Below are positions 46,133 through 58,680 of a stretch of DNA of 64,000 nt, in pieces (positions within the stretch are counted from its first letter, which is position 1; the number at the start of each line of letters is the position of its first letter). Origin of the DNA: Megaustenia siamemsis (taxonomy: Eukaryota > Mollusca > Gastropoda > Stylommatophora > Ariophantidae); NCBI GenBank assembly GCA_032433765.1, contig JAVIAB010000051.1:50313030-50377029 (forward strand), read 5' to 3'. The position numbers were made by a program, and so were the translations under genes. Under the pieces are notes generated by a model. The model did no database searches and was not told where the DNA came from. It saw only the letters and a list, made by a program, of their open reading frames with translations.

Positions 46133-47672
46133 TGGGCAGAAGTAAATATTAAGGATAATGGAGAAAGACCACAAATAGTCAAAGAGGAAGTGGAAGACGC
46201 CTTGCGCAATATGAAAGCAGGAAAAGCTCCTGGACCAGATAATATAACTAAAGAAAAGATTGAAGCCATGGCTGGTTTTGGAATAGAAATAATAACAAAA
46301 ATATTGAATGATATCTACAACACCGAATATATATCAGACGACCTGCTCAAATCAATATTCATAGCCCCTACCAAAGAAATCGGGTGCGATTGAATGCGAT
46401 GATCATTGCACAATAAGCCTTATGAGTCACATGACTAAGATATTATTAAAATCATCATGCGAAGAGTGCGAAACATAATCAGTCCAGAAATTAGCGATGA
46501 ACAGTGTGGTTTTGTTAGAGATAAAGGAACAAGCAATACCATACACGTCATAAGATCTTTAGTAGAAAGAGCCATAGAGATGAAAACAGATCTATTCCTA
46601 TGTTTCAAAGATTATACCAAAGCATTTGACAAAGTAAATCACCAAGAAATAATCACAATTTTAGAAAACATAAACGTAGATAGCAAAGATCTAAGAATAA
46701 TAAAGAACATGTACTGGCAACAAACAGCGGCCATAAGAACTGGAAACCAGTTGGGAATGTTTCAACAAATAAAACAGGGTGTTAGACAAGGTTGTGTGCT
46801 GCCACCAGATTTGTTTAATATTTATAGTGAGATTATTTTTAAATCCATAAGGAGCATGCCTGGAATAACAATAGAAGGTTATAATATAAATAATCTAAGG
46901 TATGCTGATGATACAGTATTACTCGCTAAGAGTGAAAATGAGTTACAAGAAATGTTGAACATTATAGTGAAAGAAAGCAAAAATAAAGGACTCAACCTTT
47001 ATAGCAAAAAGACAGAAGTAATGGTAACAACAAAGAAAAAGACCACCTCAGTGCAAAATAAAGACAAGAGGAACAATATTAAAACAGGTAAATGAATTTA
47101 AATATTTGGGAACTTTGTTAACCTCAGACGGAAGATGTGCAACAGAGGAGAGATGCAGAATGGCTCAGGCAAAAGCAAATTTCCAAAAAATGAGGAAAAT
47201 ATTATGCAATCCACTTTTGACAATAGAAACAAGAAAAAGAGTTTGTAAATGTTATGTAGACTTAGTCTTAACATATGAATGTGAATTATGGACAATAAGA
47301 CAACAGACAATAGTCTCTGGAGTCTGTAGAAATGTTGTTTTACAGAAGAATGTTGAGAATACCAAGGACAGCTAAGATGAGTAATGAAAACGTTCTAAAA
47401 GAGGCTAAAGCAAAAAGAGAGCTAATTTCCAATATTATGAAGAAACAATAATAATTTTTTGGCCATCTAATGAGAATAGAACAGATGGAATATATTTTAA
47501 CAACTGGGAAAATTAAGGGACGAAGAGATAAGAGGGAAACAAAGAGAAAAGATACCAGACATCTTAAGAGAATGATTTGACAGAAGGTCAACAACAGAAA
47601 TTATAAATAACTGTCGAGATCGAAAGTTGTGGAGAGACATGATCACCTACGCCAGCAGGCCCGGTACTTGAT
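46133..47672 (+). mobile_element. LINE-B, longest copy (RT domain to 3' tail)
   Basis: VKEEVEDALRNMKAGKAPGPD, a frame break at ~46390, then an open 212-codon frame: SPEISDEQCGFVRDKGTSNT, CFKDYTKAFDKVNHQEI, NQLGMFQQIKQGVRQGCVLP, IEGYNINNLRYADDTVLLAK. These cover RT motifs including the F-x-D-Y-x-KAFD and YADD catalytic blocks, both intact. After a frameshift (~47060): VNEFKYLGTLLTSDGRC, MRKILCNPLLTIETRKRV, SNENVLKEAKAKRELISN, then the tail cccggtacttgatgata. The endonuclease is missing, so the copy is dead. LINE-B stubs elsewhere are 3' pieces of this. Confidence 0.93.
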
Positions 47673-48317
47673 GATATATATACACACACACAATATGTAT
47701 AAAACATCATATTTAGATAATTAAGATATATACAACATCATATTTAAAATCTAACACCATAAATATGTGCCGCTAGAATGTAAGGATTTAAAACAAATAT
47801 TATTCAGTTTTCAATTTGGCATAACAATGTCTGTCAGATTCAAAAGACACTTCGAAATATGAAAATAAATTATTCACTTGTTTTCTCCGTTATCTCTAAA
47901 ATTATATATATCTTTTCTTTCTTATCATATTACTTTTTAATCCCAAATTAGAGTTTTATCATTGTCATGCTTTTAACACAACAATATATGTATCTCCCTC
48001 CCATCTTAGGCTGTAATCATCCACTAGTGGGCGATGATGTCCAGCTGAAGGCAGCACTGTACTGCTTGACGAGCTGTGGAGGAGATTCTCACCGTAACGT
48101 TAGCATCGTGAGATTCATAAATATATATAAGAACTTCTGTATTTATTTGTAGCTTGAGAAATATGTTTTGCATCTTAACATTAGCTCACATTATCGTGTG
48201 TGGATCATACTTAGCTACAGAGCTGAGAGTTGCTTGCTTTATATTTCTCAAACCATTAACGTATTATCTGTCCTGGAGAACTCTGATGTTGCTAGATTTC
48301 TAAGTAACAATTTTAAT
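47673..48317. other. Unassigned stretch
   Basis: A short (CA)n/(TA)n tract directly follows the LINE-B tail. A non-AT-rich patch at about 47995-48110 (containing actagtgggcgatgatgtcc) was not identified. Confidence 0.4.
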
Positions 48318-50065
48318 TCATCATGTTCATGCTAGTTCTCCTCATGTTCATGCCAGTTATCTTCATGTTCATGCCAGTTCTCCTCATGTTCATGCCAGTT
48401 ATCTTCATGTTCATGCCAGTTCTCCTCATGTTCATGCCAGTTATCTTCATGTTCATGCTAGTTCTCCTCATGTTCATGCCAGTTATCTTCATGTTCATGC
48501 CAGTTCTCCTCATGTTCATGCCAGTTATCTTCATGTTCATGCCAGTTCTCCTCATGTTCATGCCAATTATCTTCATGTTCATGCTAGTTCTCCTCATGCC
48601 CATGACAGTTCTCCTCATGTTTATGCCAGTTATCTTTATGTTCATGCTAGTTATTATCATGCTCATGCCAGTTCGCCTCATGTTCATGCCAGTTCTCCTC
48701 ATGTTCATGCCAGTTCTCCTCATGTTCATGCCAGTTATCTTCATGTTCATGCTAGTTCTCCTCATGTTCATGCCAGTTCTCCTCATGTTCATGCCAGTTC
48801 TCCTCATGTTCATGCCAGTTATCTTCATGTTCATGCTAGTTCTCCTCATGTTCATGCCAGTTATCTTCATGTTCATGCCAGTTCTCCTCATGTTTTTGCC
48901 AGTTATCTTCATGTTCATGCTAGTTCTCCTCATGCTCATGCCAGTTATCTTCATGTTCATGCCAGTTCTCCTCATGTTCATGCCAGTTATCTTCATGTTC
49001 ATGCTTGTTCTCCTCATGTTCATGCCAGTTATCTTCATGTTCATGACAGGTTTTCCTCATGTTTTTGCCAGTTATCTTCATGTTCATGCTAGTTCTCCTC
49101 ATGCTCATGCCAGTTATCTTCATGTTCATGCCAGTTATCTTCATGTTCATGCCAGTTCTCCTCATGTTTTTGCCAGTTATCTTCATGTTCATGCTAGTTC
49201 TCCTCATGCTCATGCCAGTTATCTTCATGTTCATGCCAGTTCTCCTCATGTTCATGCCAGTTATCTTCATGTTCATGCTAGTTCTCCTCATGCTCATGCC
49301 AGTTATCTTCATATTCATGCCAGTTCTCCTCATGTTCATGCCAGTTATCTTCATGTTCATGCCAGTTCTCCTCATGTTCATGCCAGTTCTCCTCATGTTC
49401 ATGCCAGTTCTCCTCATGTTCATGCCAGTTATCTTCATGTTCATGCCAGTTCTCCTCATGTTCATGCCAGTTATCTTCATGTTCATGCTAGTTCTCCTCA
49501 TGCTCATGACAGTTCTCCTCATGTTTATGCCAGTTATCTTCATGTTCATGCTAGTTCTCCTCATGCTCATGCCAGTTATCTTCATGTTTATGCTAGTTCT
49601 CCTCAAGTTCATGCCAGTTATCTTCATGTTCATGCTAGTTCTCCTCATGCTCATGCCAGTTATCTTCATGTTCATGCCAGTTCTCCTCATGTTCATGACA
49701 GTTCTCCTCATGTTCATGCCAGTTCTCCTCATGTTCATGACAGTTCTCCTCATGTTCATGACAGTTCTCCTCATGTTCATGACAGTTCTCCTCATGTTCA
49801 TGCCAGTTATCTTCTTGTTCATGCTAGTTCTCCTCATGCCCATGACAGTTCTCCTCATGCCCATGACAGTTCTCCTCATGTTTATGCCAGTTATCTTATT
49901 GTTCATGCTAGTTCGTATCATGTTCATGTCAGTTCTGCTCATGTTCATACTAGTTCGTATCATGCTCATACCAGTTCTTCTCATGTTTATGCCAGTTCTC
50001 CTCATGTTCATGCTAGTTCTTATCATGTTCATGTCAGTTCTGATCATGTTCTTGCTAGATTTTCT
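48318..50065. repeat. 21-bp minisatellite, about 83 copies
   Basis: Two alternating 21-bp forms: tcatgttcatgccagttatc + t, and tcatgttcatgccagttctc + c, mixed with c/g, t/a and tatt variants. The period is seven codons, so frames stay open for over 500 codons (plus: MFMPVLLMFMPVIF; minus: MNMRRTGMNMKITG). One +1 shift near 49048 (gacaggttttcc) switches frame. No promoter, splice site or non-repetitive coding part is seen, so this is treated as a satellite. Confidence 0.97.
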
Positions 50066-50469
50066 CTTAACCAAGAAAATTAATCTTTACTGGCCAGTGA
50101 AAGGGAAGTACAATTTAATTCATTTGGTTAAATAAATAATATTACAACTTGTTAAGTCATCTTTTGTTACAATAGCATCAGGTAACATAATATGTGTTAA
50201 TAAATGTTAATGAGCAAGACAGTGTTTTTTTCGATCTTTATTATTGTTTTGGACAAATTCGAATGGTTGTCCATATAGTCTGATCTAAAACCTATTTAGA
50301 AATAAATAACTCGGAACGTAGGTACGTCCCATGATTTAGACACTAACTGACAATACACTATTGTAGCATATCTACACCAATCTCTCGTTAGTTCAGTTAT
50401 TACAAACTTAGAATAATGTAAGAAATAGATGAATATTAAAGGTAGAACTCAGATATACCTAGAGTGAGG
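50066..50469. other. Unassigned AT-rich stretch
   Basis: No feature recognised. Confidence 0.4.
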
Positions 50470-50600
50470 CGTACGTGGTTTATGGTGTTAATATCAATTT
50501 TTTTCAGCCATAGGCAGATTTTTTTAGATACAGCTGTCAGCATTACTCCAGTACCGTCTGCCTTTCTCAGCCCATTTAAGTTTGGGTAAATCTAGAGAAA
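50470..50600 (-). mobile_element. Old, decayed SINE-1 copy
   Basis: The segment preserves the order of SINE-1 body landmarks on the minus strand (ttatggtgttaatatca, cagcattactccagtaccg, cagcccatttaagtttgggt) with many substitutions. The head is missing. Only ~40 bp separates it from a younger SINE-1 in opposite orientation. Confidence 0.6.
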
Positions 50601-50643
50601 CAATTTAACACAACTGATCCAACAAAGCACTGTGAAACACGGG

Positions 50644-50930
50644 AGCCGCGATAGCTCAGTGGTTAGTGAACTGGACTATAAAGGACAAGAGGTCGGGTTC
50701 GATCCTGAAATCGACGGCTTCCAGGTTCACCCAAATGAGCACCGGATTTTTTCTAGAAAAGTAAAGCGACATGGGTGTAATACCGACCACATTACACCAA
50801 AAATCATGTGCCGAAGGCCTATAAAAAGCATGGTCACTAACACCATATTCCCTAAACACCACCATATTCCCTAAACACCACCATACTCCCTAAACACCAC
50901 TTGGCGTGACGGGCTCTTTACTTTTTTACT
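50644..50930 (+). mobile_element. SINE-1 copy with internal triplication
   Basis: Head gccgcgatagctcagtggtt, box B gggttcgatcct, body aagcgacatgggtgtaatac, T-rich tail. Near the 3' end a ~20-bp segment (ccatattccctaaacacca) is present three times (about 50842-50900), a local tandem expansion within the SINE. Confidence 0.88.
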
Positions 50931-51998
50931 TTCAATGTTATCCTAGTTTTGAAAAAGGTACATATTCTCCATATTTAAGAAATACGAATCTGCACATAAT
51001 GTATGTCTCAGTTCTAAATAAATATTGCGCTAGTTCCATATCTCGAGACAAATGTATAGGTAATAGACTATCATTGGTCTCATACTTCATTTTCCTTGAA
51101 CTATGATCTTGGAACAACATGTATGCTCAACTGGAGGTGTATCAATAGCTTAAGCCTGAAATTAAACTAAGCAAGTGATAATTATTGTCTCTAAAGTTAA
51201 ATAATAATAACAGGTTTTCAAGTTAAAAAGAGCTTCTTGCTTGGCATTTTTCTCTTCCGATGAGCTTCTCTTCCCTTAATTATTTTCACCAAAAAGATGA
51301 AATTTCCTTGTCGCTAAATTCAAATCTCAAAATTATTCTGAAAATGCCCGTATTCTAGAAGTGATTCATTCCTAAGTCCATGGATTATGGGATGGCGCAA
51401 ATTGTGAAAATAAAAATCTCGTGAGAACTGGGATAACAAACCATGCGAAAGTGACCTCCAAACTGAATGTGTAAGAACATTATTTCAAACGACGGAAAGG
51501 AACAGGAAGTAGCTTGATCAATCAAACGGTAAATTTCGAAAGTATTGAAAATAAAAAAAAATATATCACTCCATCCCAACCACACACAGCTACTCATTCA
51601 CACACGCACACTCACTCACACAGAGAGAGAATGCACCATAAAAGATGCGCAAAGGAAATTCGTTGAAGTGCAAATTCAACTCTCGTTGCTAGAATGATGT
51701 GTTTTTATTTTCTCTAGATTTTTTTCTTGCATATTTTTGTATCTTGTTGGCCATTTCAGTGCATGACAACGATTGGCCAATAGAGGAAAGAAAAAAAAAT
51801 TGTGCAATGTGAAAAATAGTTTAACAAAATTCAAATGCCTCTTGAAAGATTGATCAAACAAATAAATAGAAAAAATATTAAAATAATATTGAAAAGCTTG
51901 ATAAGTTGTTTTTGCTGTCACAACACATGCTGTGCTAACTATTCGAAAGGGGAAAATTCACCAGAGTAAAATTAAGCTTAGAAATAAATGAGTTCATT
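50931..51998. other. AT-rich non-coding stretch
   Basis: A short CA-rich stretch lies at 51600-51625. No coding signature. Confidence 0.45.
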
Positions 51999-52425
51999 GT
52001 GCTAGCACCATCATTGATATACAAGTGCTTATATCATAATAAGGTAGAAAGATCTCAACACTTAGCACCATCATTGATATACAAGTGCTCATATCATAAA
52101 AAGGAAGAAAGATCTCAACACTTAGCACCATCATTGATATACAAGTGCTTACATCATAATAAGGAAGAAAGATCTCAACACTTAGCCCCATCATTGATAT
52201 ACAAGTGCTTATATCAAAATAAGGTAGAAAGATCTCAACACTTAGCACAATCATTGATATACAAGTGCTCATATCATAAAAAGGAAGAAAGATCTCAACA
52301 TTTAGCACAATCACTGATATACAAGTGCTTATATCATAATAAGGAAGAAAGATCTCAACACTTAGCACCATCATTGATATACAAGTGCTTATATCATAAT
52401 AAGGAAGAAAGATCTCAACACAGTG
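51999..52425. repeat. 60-bp minisatellite, 7 copies
   Basis: Unit: atcattgatatacaagtgct, tatatcataataaggaagaa, agatctcaacacttagcacc. The 20-codon period keeps both strands open (LAPSLIYKCLYHNKEERSQH on plus; VEIFLPYYDISTCISMMVLS on minus). Variants (cttaca, ctcata, gtagaa) are shuffled between units. No gene context. Confidence 0.95.
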
Positions 52426-52777
52426 CACGTAATCTCAACGAAGAACTTTAGAGTTAATTCCAAAAATAGCTCGTTCATCTGTATAATCAAAGATAATGGT
52501 GCTACTATCATTCCTCCTTTATTTTAAATTTGGCTGGAGCAGCGACATACAGTCAACTATTTTTATTTCCAGCTGTCAAGGGTTCATTTACGTAAAAACA
52601 AAAACTTGAACACAGCTGTAGACTCTTTTTATCGTCCGTTTCCAATATGATTTCACACTTGGATTCACCTTCAGATTAGAGGTCAATGGGTTATAACAAA
52701 GAAAACAATCGCTGCAAATGTTAGACTTCTGGTTTGCGGTGAACACGTGACCTGTACGCCACAGGCACTTATATTTA

Positions 52778-52840
<63 letters not shown>

Positions 52841-53214
52841 TCTCTCTGTTTCAGCCCATCTCTTAGTTGTTAAGATTTTTCCGATAATCCCATATGTACT
52901 AGCTGTTCTATTCCCTGCTTTATGACTAGAAAGTGCTGATTGTTCTTTTTTTTTTCTAATGCTGGTAATACACCTTCTTTGTACGTTTCTATGCTACTCA
53001 TTTCAGTAAACAGATAAGTGAAAAAAAACGCTCAATAATACACGAACACTTATAAGGAGGAATCATATAAATAATATTAGCGTTAAGAGAAAGTTTTGAT
53101 AGACGTGTGAAATAAATTACAAACCGTTTGTTTATGTGTTAAGTGATGTTACTCAAAAACAGATGGACAGGTGAACAAAATCGTAGAAAACAAGATTTCA
53201 CACCAAACACAGGG
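52426..53214. other. Unassigned stretch including (AT)n at 52778-52838
   Basis: About 60 bp of pure (AT)n. No coding signal. Confidence 0.6.
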
Positions 53215-53395
53215 TTCAAGATACGTCCACCAATCCACACCATCCGCACAAAATGGGTACCTGGTGCTCTGTCAGGGAGGGTAGAGACATCAGAGGAGAA
53301 AGCGCTGGGTTGCTGCCCTTCAAGGATGTGCTCAGAAGAACTGGGGGCCCAACACTGCCCTCCTCAACGGCAGTAATGCTGCGAGATAACTACAT
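53215..53395 (+). other. GC-richer patch, possible decayed SINE body
   Basis: aaaatgggtacctggtgctc, then ctcagaagaactgggggcc. The tgggtacc-tggt phrase also occurs in the SINE-2 body (aatgggtaccagggtata), so a related non-tRNA body is conceivable. No head or duplication was found. Confidence 0.3.
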
Positions 53396-53449
53396 TTTAA
53401 TATAATAGAAAGAGTAGGAAGAATATTACAGAATATATTAATTTATTTT

Positions 53450-53845
53450 TTACAATGTAGAAGTGATTATTTCGTTCTGCAATTGCTCAAAAATGTTTTC
53501 TATCATCTGGCTTTATGAATTCCACTTTTGGAAGATAAATTCTTTTGATGTTTTCAACAGAGTCAATTGTTTCTGTGTTGCTGAAGATTTGGATGCTAAA
53601 CTGTGCAGAAATAAACTTTATATTCAATGAAGTTGTAAATGGTTTAAATCGTGCCACTGATGTATGAGAAATGCAATGTTTACGCCCACATTTTTCACAA
53701 AAGCAGAGGCACGTTTATGGTCAGAATCATCACAAGCGATAGGAGTCTAATTCCAAGTTACATTTGTTGTAGCCTTTCTCAGAGATTGGATGAACTCAAA
53801 GGCCTTAAATAATTTCACTGCCGCAGAGAAACCAATCTCAACAAG
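53450..53845 (-). pseudogene. Possible decayed coding region, family unknown
   Basis: Two overlapping minus frames look protein-like: EIGFSAAVKLFKAFEFIQSL plus RKATTNVTWN, a stop, then TPIACDDSDHKR. After a frame change, CLCFCEKCGRKHCISHTSVA, SLNIKFISAQFSIQIFSNTE, SVENIKRIYLPKVEFI, stop. The residue pattern is less A+T-driven than chance frames nearby. No family was recognised. Confidence 0.3.
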
Positions 53846-54295
53846 ATGGCGACTAGACGAGTGTGATAACCACTTCGCTATGGGGCTAATTCATCATTCT
53901 TTTCTTTAAGCATGTGCGTTATGCATATAATAAATAAAAAAAAGATATCAAATACAATTTTCTTAGCATACTTAATCAGTACACCTTGGTGTAAATAAAT
54001 ATATATTTATTTATCTCTATCTACACTAATGTCTACCAAACGCCTTAATTAATTAAACTCTACGTACAATCATGTTAACAGAAGCGATAATTACTCAGAT
54101 TTGAGTAATATTGATATCTACCGAAATGTCTTATCATTAGATTATTTTGGTGTTTACCGAGACAACTGTTAATTACACTTCTCGTACTGAATTTGAGGCA
54201 TCAGTCGTATTGGGAATACAAAGCTCTCATTATCACTAAATATTGTTTTCAAGTTTACCAATCCTTTCTTCTGAATAATCTACTACTATGAGGTA
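53846..54295. other. Unassigned AT-rich stretch
   Basis: No feature recognised. Confidence 0.4.
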
Positions 54296-54739
54296 GTGTG
54301 GCATGGACATACATATGGTCACCATGGAAAATCAAATCAACGCATTGCACCAGCACTGTCAGCATCTGTATCATATGACATGATCAATTATTCAACATTG
54401 TTTCTCTTTAGACAACATATAAACATCATATTATTTGCCAATGTTAAACCAGCGTCGCTGACGGTGTTTGGGGCACGTGGCCCATATGGAGGATGGCTGA
54501 ATTATAAAAGATATTATGCACAGCAGCTTGCTACCATCACGCGACCTCTCAGCCAACAGGCACTCAGTTTAAAAGATGCTCGCTTGCATGACATGAGGCA
54601 GTTCAACATGGGCAGCCCAGTCGCAAAACGAAAATGTGCAAAATATAGAGAATTGTCACGCAAAGGTAAAAAAAAAAAGGCATTAAGATCTGTGATGGAA
54701 GGAGACACAACACGAGACAACAAAGGAGAACATATGTAG
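54296..54739 (+). other. Unidentified open frame, 147 codons
   Basis: Opens at a GTG and contains SLTVFGARGPYGGWLNYKRY, ARLHDMRQFNMGSPVAKRK, CAKYRELSRKGKKKKALRSV, MEGDTTRDN, stop. The basic K/R-rich C-terminus resembles DNA-binding or transposon-associated proteins, but no family was recognised. A 64-codon frame follows at 54981-55175 (GRERKQIICYGKLKEAGMTR). Possibly exons or an unknown transposon; it may be chance. Confidence 0.3.
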
Positions 54740-55604
54740 GTGTGATCATATTCCATAATAAAGCTATTTAGTATAACAAATACCGTGTTCGCACTTGAGA
54801 GCCCTTCCATGATGTATCGATTATCGCCCGAGATCGAAAACATATTATTGCACTGACATCTATTAAAACATCCATTGTAAACTATTGTTCTTGTCTATGT
54901 GGCTATCGTTGTTGTGGCCAGAATGTAAAAAGAAGTTACTCCATTGTGTATAGCTGTGTGCTTACGTCACTGCTATTTAGGTGGGACGACATTACAAGAC
55001 GAATGGGCGTGAGCGCAAACAAATTATATGTTATGGGAAGCTAAAAGAGGCAGGTATGACACGCGCCATACAAAAAAGAAAAATATATTATAGTTCGCTT
55101 CAGATTTTTTGCCTCACTTCAAAAAACCACAGCTCAGCAACCATTTGTGCTACAGTGCTGATATTTTGCATGTAACCTACTGAATCTCATAACGTAATAG
55201 AAAAAATAAATTCATTGCAAACAAACTGCTGGTTTTTCTTGTGCGCTTGCTTACCAGGAGGATAAAAGTATGATTAAACTTGGGCACATTTGAATCAAAA
55301 TTTAAGAGTATTTACCCCTTCCATATCACTTCAAGAATGATTTAAACATCTTCATTTGGGAATTTCCTTTATATGTTGGTGGGTAAAGGCACCGGTTTAC
55401 ACTATTGAATTGCAAATGTCAGATTTTTGTCAATATTTGCACATATGTGTAGCAAATTTCTCTTATATTCGGTGCGCAATTCTGGTTTTGCACTTACTGG
55501 ATTAAAATTGTCAACTTTTTGTATCACGTCATTAGTATAACGTCACCAAAAATACAAAATCAAATTATTTACATAGGCGTGTTTTGTGAGTTGTGCCCTT
55601 AACA

Positions 55605-56880
55605 ATGAGTTTAAAGTTGAAATTTGTTACTGAACAAAATATTACAAAGAAATTATATTTATATTTTTGTAGAGAGGCAAAACGAGGGAGTCTATATCAC
55701 AGCATATCAAATCCTGAAAAGAGAACGATGCACGTGTTAGGTTTAAGTAAACGGTCTTTCATAGATCAGTGAAAAATGTTCAATGTGAATGTTCAAGGAA
55801 AGAAAGAAGTCGAGGAAGAAAACATTTGTTAGACAGTTTTGACAGAGAACTTGTCCGCAGAGAGATTTGTAAAATGTTTGACTTAGGGGAAGAAGTTACC
55901 ATAAGGAAACTTAAGATTTGGCTTAAAAAGAACACCAGTATTGATGTATCAAAAACTACACTATGGAGAAGTGTGCGGAGTTTAGGCTTCACTTTTAGAA
56001 AATATTCTTGTGGAAGAAACATCATTTGCGAGAAACCTCATGTAGTAGCTGCAAGAAGCAAATATTTACGTCAAGTTAGACAAATGCGTAATGAAGATTA
56101 TGACATTGTGTACTTGGACGAAAATGGATTAATGCCCACCACACAAATGAAAAAGAATGGCAGTCATTAGATGGGACTATTAAAAGTTATGTACCTAGCA
56201 GCAAAGGAAAGAGCCTTATAGTGGCACATGCTGGGAGCACAAATAATGGCCTGGTGGAGAATGCTGAACTTGTTTTTATTGCAAAGTCAACTGATAACCA
56301 GGATTATCATTCAGAGATGAACAGTCATATGTTCAGAGATTGGATTAAAGACACTCTTTTGCCTTTATTAGATCGACCATCTTGTTTGATCATGAATAAT
56401 GCATCTTACCATAACAAAGTGGCACAAGAACATAAAGTTCCAACATCATCAAGCACTAAAGCTGAAATAAAGACATGGCTGACAAGGGAACAAATACCAT
56501 TTAACGATATGTATCTCAAGCCTGAATTACTTTCACTTGTAAAACAGATACAACGGCCAAAGATATTTCAAATAGATAAATTAATTGAAGAACATGGTCA
56601 TAGATGTTTGAGGCTGCCTCCATATCACTCACACCTAAATCCTATTGAATTAGTTTGGGCAAAGATCAAAGGGCAAGTAGCATCCGAAAATAAAACTTTC
56701 AAATTATCTGATGTTAAAGAGCTTACCAATGTTGCTATTTCAAACATAGACAAAGATTATTGGGCTAGTTGTGAAGACCATGTTATGGTTGAGGAAGATA
56801 AGTATTGGAGAAACGATGGTCTGTGGGTTATTCAACCAAAAATGGTAATACGTCAATTAGATTCGGCAGATTCTGAATAA
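55605..56880 (+). pseudogene. DDE-superfamily (IS630/Tc1-like) transposase, broken
   Basis: Three frames. Frame 1 (ATG 55605 to TGA 55770-55772): MSLKLKFVTEQNITKKLYLY and HSISNPEKRTMHVLGLSKR. Frame 2 (to 56170): KNVQCECSRKERSRGRK, WLKKNTSIDVSKTTLWRSVR, then the first catalytic region VYLDEN. A one-base deletion there shifts the frame. Frame 3 (about 56128-56880): WINAHHTNEKEWQSLDGTIK, VPSSKGKSLIVAHAG, CLIMNNASYHNK, HSHLNPIELVWAKIKG. The usual second catalytic Asp of the DNA-x-x-HN block is Asn here, while the final Glu (PIE) remains. Two frame breaks plus a lost catalytic residue make this a dead copy. No inverted repeats were found. Confidence 0.85.
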
Positions 56881-58424
56881 AACTCATTTGTTTGAACTTA
56901 CTGAAGTGACTTTGTTGGAGTTGGAAACTCTGGATACGGACCACTTCAGGAACTGTTTTTTTAGTGAGTTGACGATGTATTCTGTGTTCTTAAAATAAAT
57001 AATTTCTATTCGGTGAATGTTCGGCCTATTTTGATTTGATTCAATATTAGTTGTATAATTAAAAGAGCCCAATCCAAATGGGTAGCATGTTGTGAAAAAG
57101 TGCAATTGTGGCGGTTTATTCCCCTATACACCTTCAGGCATGACAGGAACACTTACTTACTTACTCTCTTATTATAAAGTAATAATGTCCCTTATATAAA
57201 AATAAAAGTTACGCCTTTTCCTCTAAAAAGTGTAAAAGATCTTCATTTACCGTACATTCTGTTTTTTGTGTCAAAATAAATACAAATATGAAGGAGATCA
57301 AAGGAAGTTGCCGCTTTGAGGAAACGGTAACACATACGATAATTTAAATGATAAATTCGTTACGTCATTGAAAATCTAAGGTCGCATGCAAAAAATCATG
57401 GTATTCTATCAGACGGTTTTCGAGATATTACTTGAATTAGGGAGGCAAACAATCTGAAACAAACTATAATACTTATTTCACGTACAATAATGCACTCAAT
57501 TACACTACACTGCACGAAACAACACTTCACTGTGCTGCAATGTACTGTACACCACCATACATTACACTTCATGCACTACACTACATTATATTGTATTGTA
57601 CTGTAATTTACTGTATTTATGTAGTTGCTGTACTATATGGTGTAAACTATACTGTGCTGTGATGTGTTTAATGTAATATACTGCCTTTGATATATCTAAA
57701 GTCTGTGAATGACACATTTGTCTATTTTAATGTTAATCCTTTTTTTCTAAACAGTATCATTCCCAAGGAAAGTGTCAGTCACTACAATGCTGATCCTCTC
57801 ATGTAACATCTTCCAACACAGTAGAGAAGCAACTACACCTTTTTCCCTTTATTCATTCACCAACCTTCTAATTTAACCCTCAGCACCGCATAACTATGTA
57901 CCTAACCCTGCAATACTATTGTACTTGAGCCACTCCATTGGTGCTCCAGCCTCCCTCCTGATAACTCAAAAAGATCAGCGTATCGCACTCGAGAAGCTCA
58001 TGAAGTAAAATCTAAAGCCATTTGTCATTGATTCCTGTGAGTTTAGAATGTTGCTTTCAATTGGTCTTGACCCGAATGTATCATTGCAACTATTCATAAA
58101 TCCGTTTTCAGCAGCCCTGCAGTTTTCATGTTCTTGCACCACTAAATGTGATGCTGATAATGCAGTTTCAAATTATTGTTCCAGCTGAAGGAGACAGTAT
58201 CATTCACCACCTACCCTGCTTGCTACTGTGCTTTCTATGAGGGGGAGGGGGGAAGTTTTGCTCAAAGTAACTTCTAACGTATTCTCTATAATTCAAAGCT
58301 CACCCAACTATAGTTTCTCTAAAACCGGCGGGCAGAAAATAAAACAGGAAATCACTCCAACTAGCGTGCCGTTGTCAACTATAGAAACTATAGATTACTG
58401 ACGTCACTCTACCAACATCTGTCC
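56881..58424. other. Non-coding stretch with degenerate ACTGTA-like repetition
   Basis: 57480-57670 is enriched in variations of tacactgcac/ctgtactgta, a decayed low-complexity tract. No coding feature was recognised. Confidence 0.45.
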
Positions 58425-58680
58425 TTGCACGCAAATCTGAAATCTTCACGCTAATTGAAGATTTTCCGGGAATTCCCCTCAGACTCCTAAATAAGACTGT
58501 AATTAGCTGTGCTACCAGGGTAGAACTCTGGGAAGGTGAGGAACGCCGCCTCGCACTCTGAATTTCGATGCTTGAAGCGACACTATCCAGAAATCTCCAA
58601 ACACTTCTGGATAGACGGCAGAGCACAAAATTGTGGTAACTCGTGTGCTAAGACGTCGATGTAAGTCTCGTACTTGACCT
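58425..58680 (+). mobile_element. SINE-2, 5'-truncated copy
   Basis: Plus strand: gaaggtgaggaacgccgc, ctgaatttcgatgcttgaag, acacttctggatagacggca, cgtgtgctaagacgtcgatg. These match in order the minus strand of the SINE-2 at 9526-9862. The tRNA-like head is missing or unrecognisable. The 3' side ends near gtctcgtacttgacc. Confidence 0.8.

Noticed and set aside
48323..50083. 586-codon and overlapping 358/384-codon frames
   Set aside because: They are entirely made of a 21-bp tandem repeat, open on both strands because the period is a multiple of three; no non-repetitive coding part.
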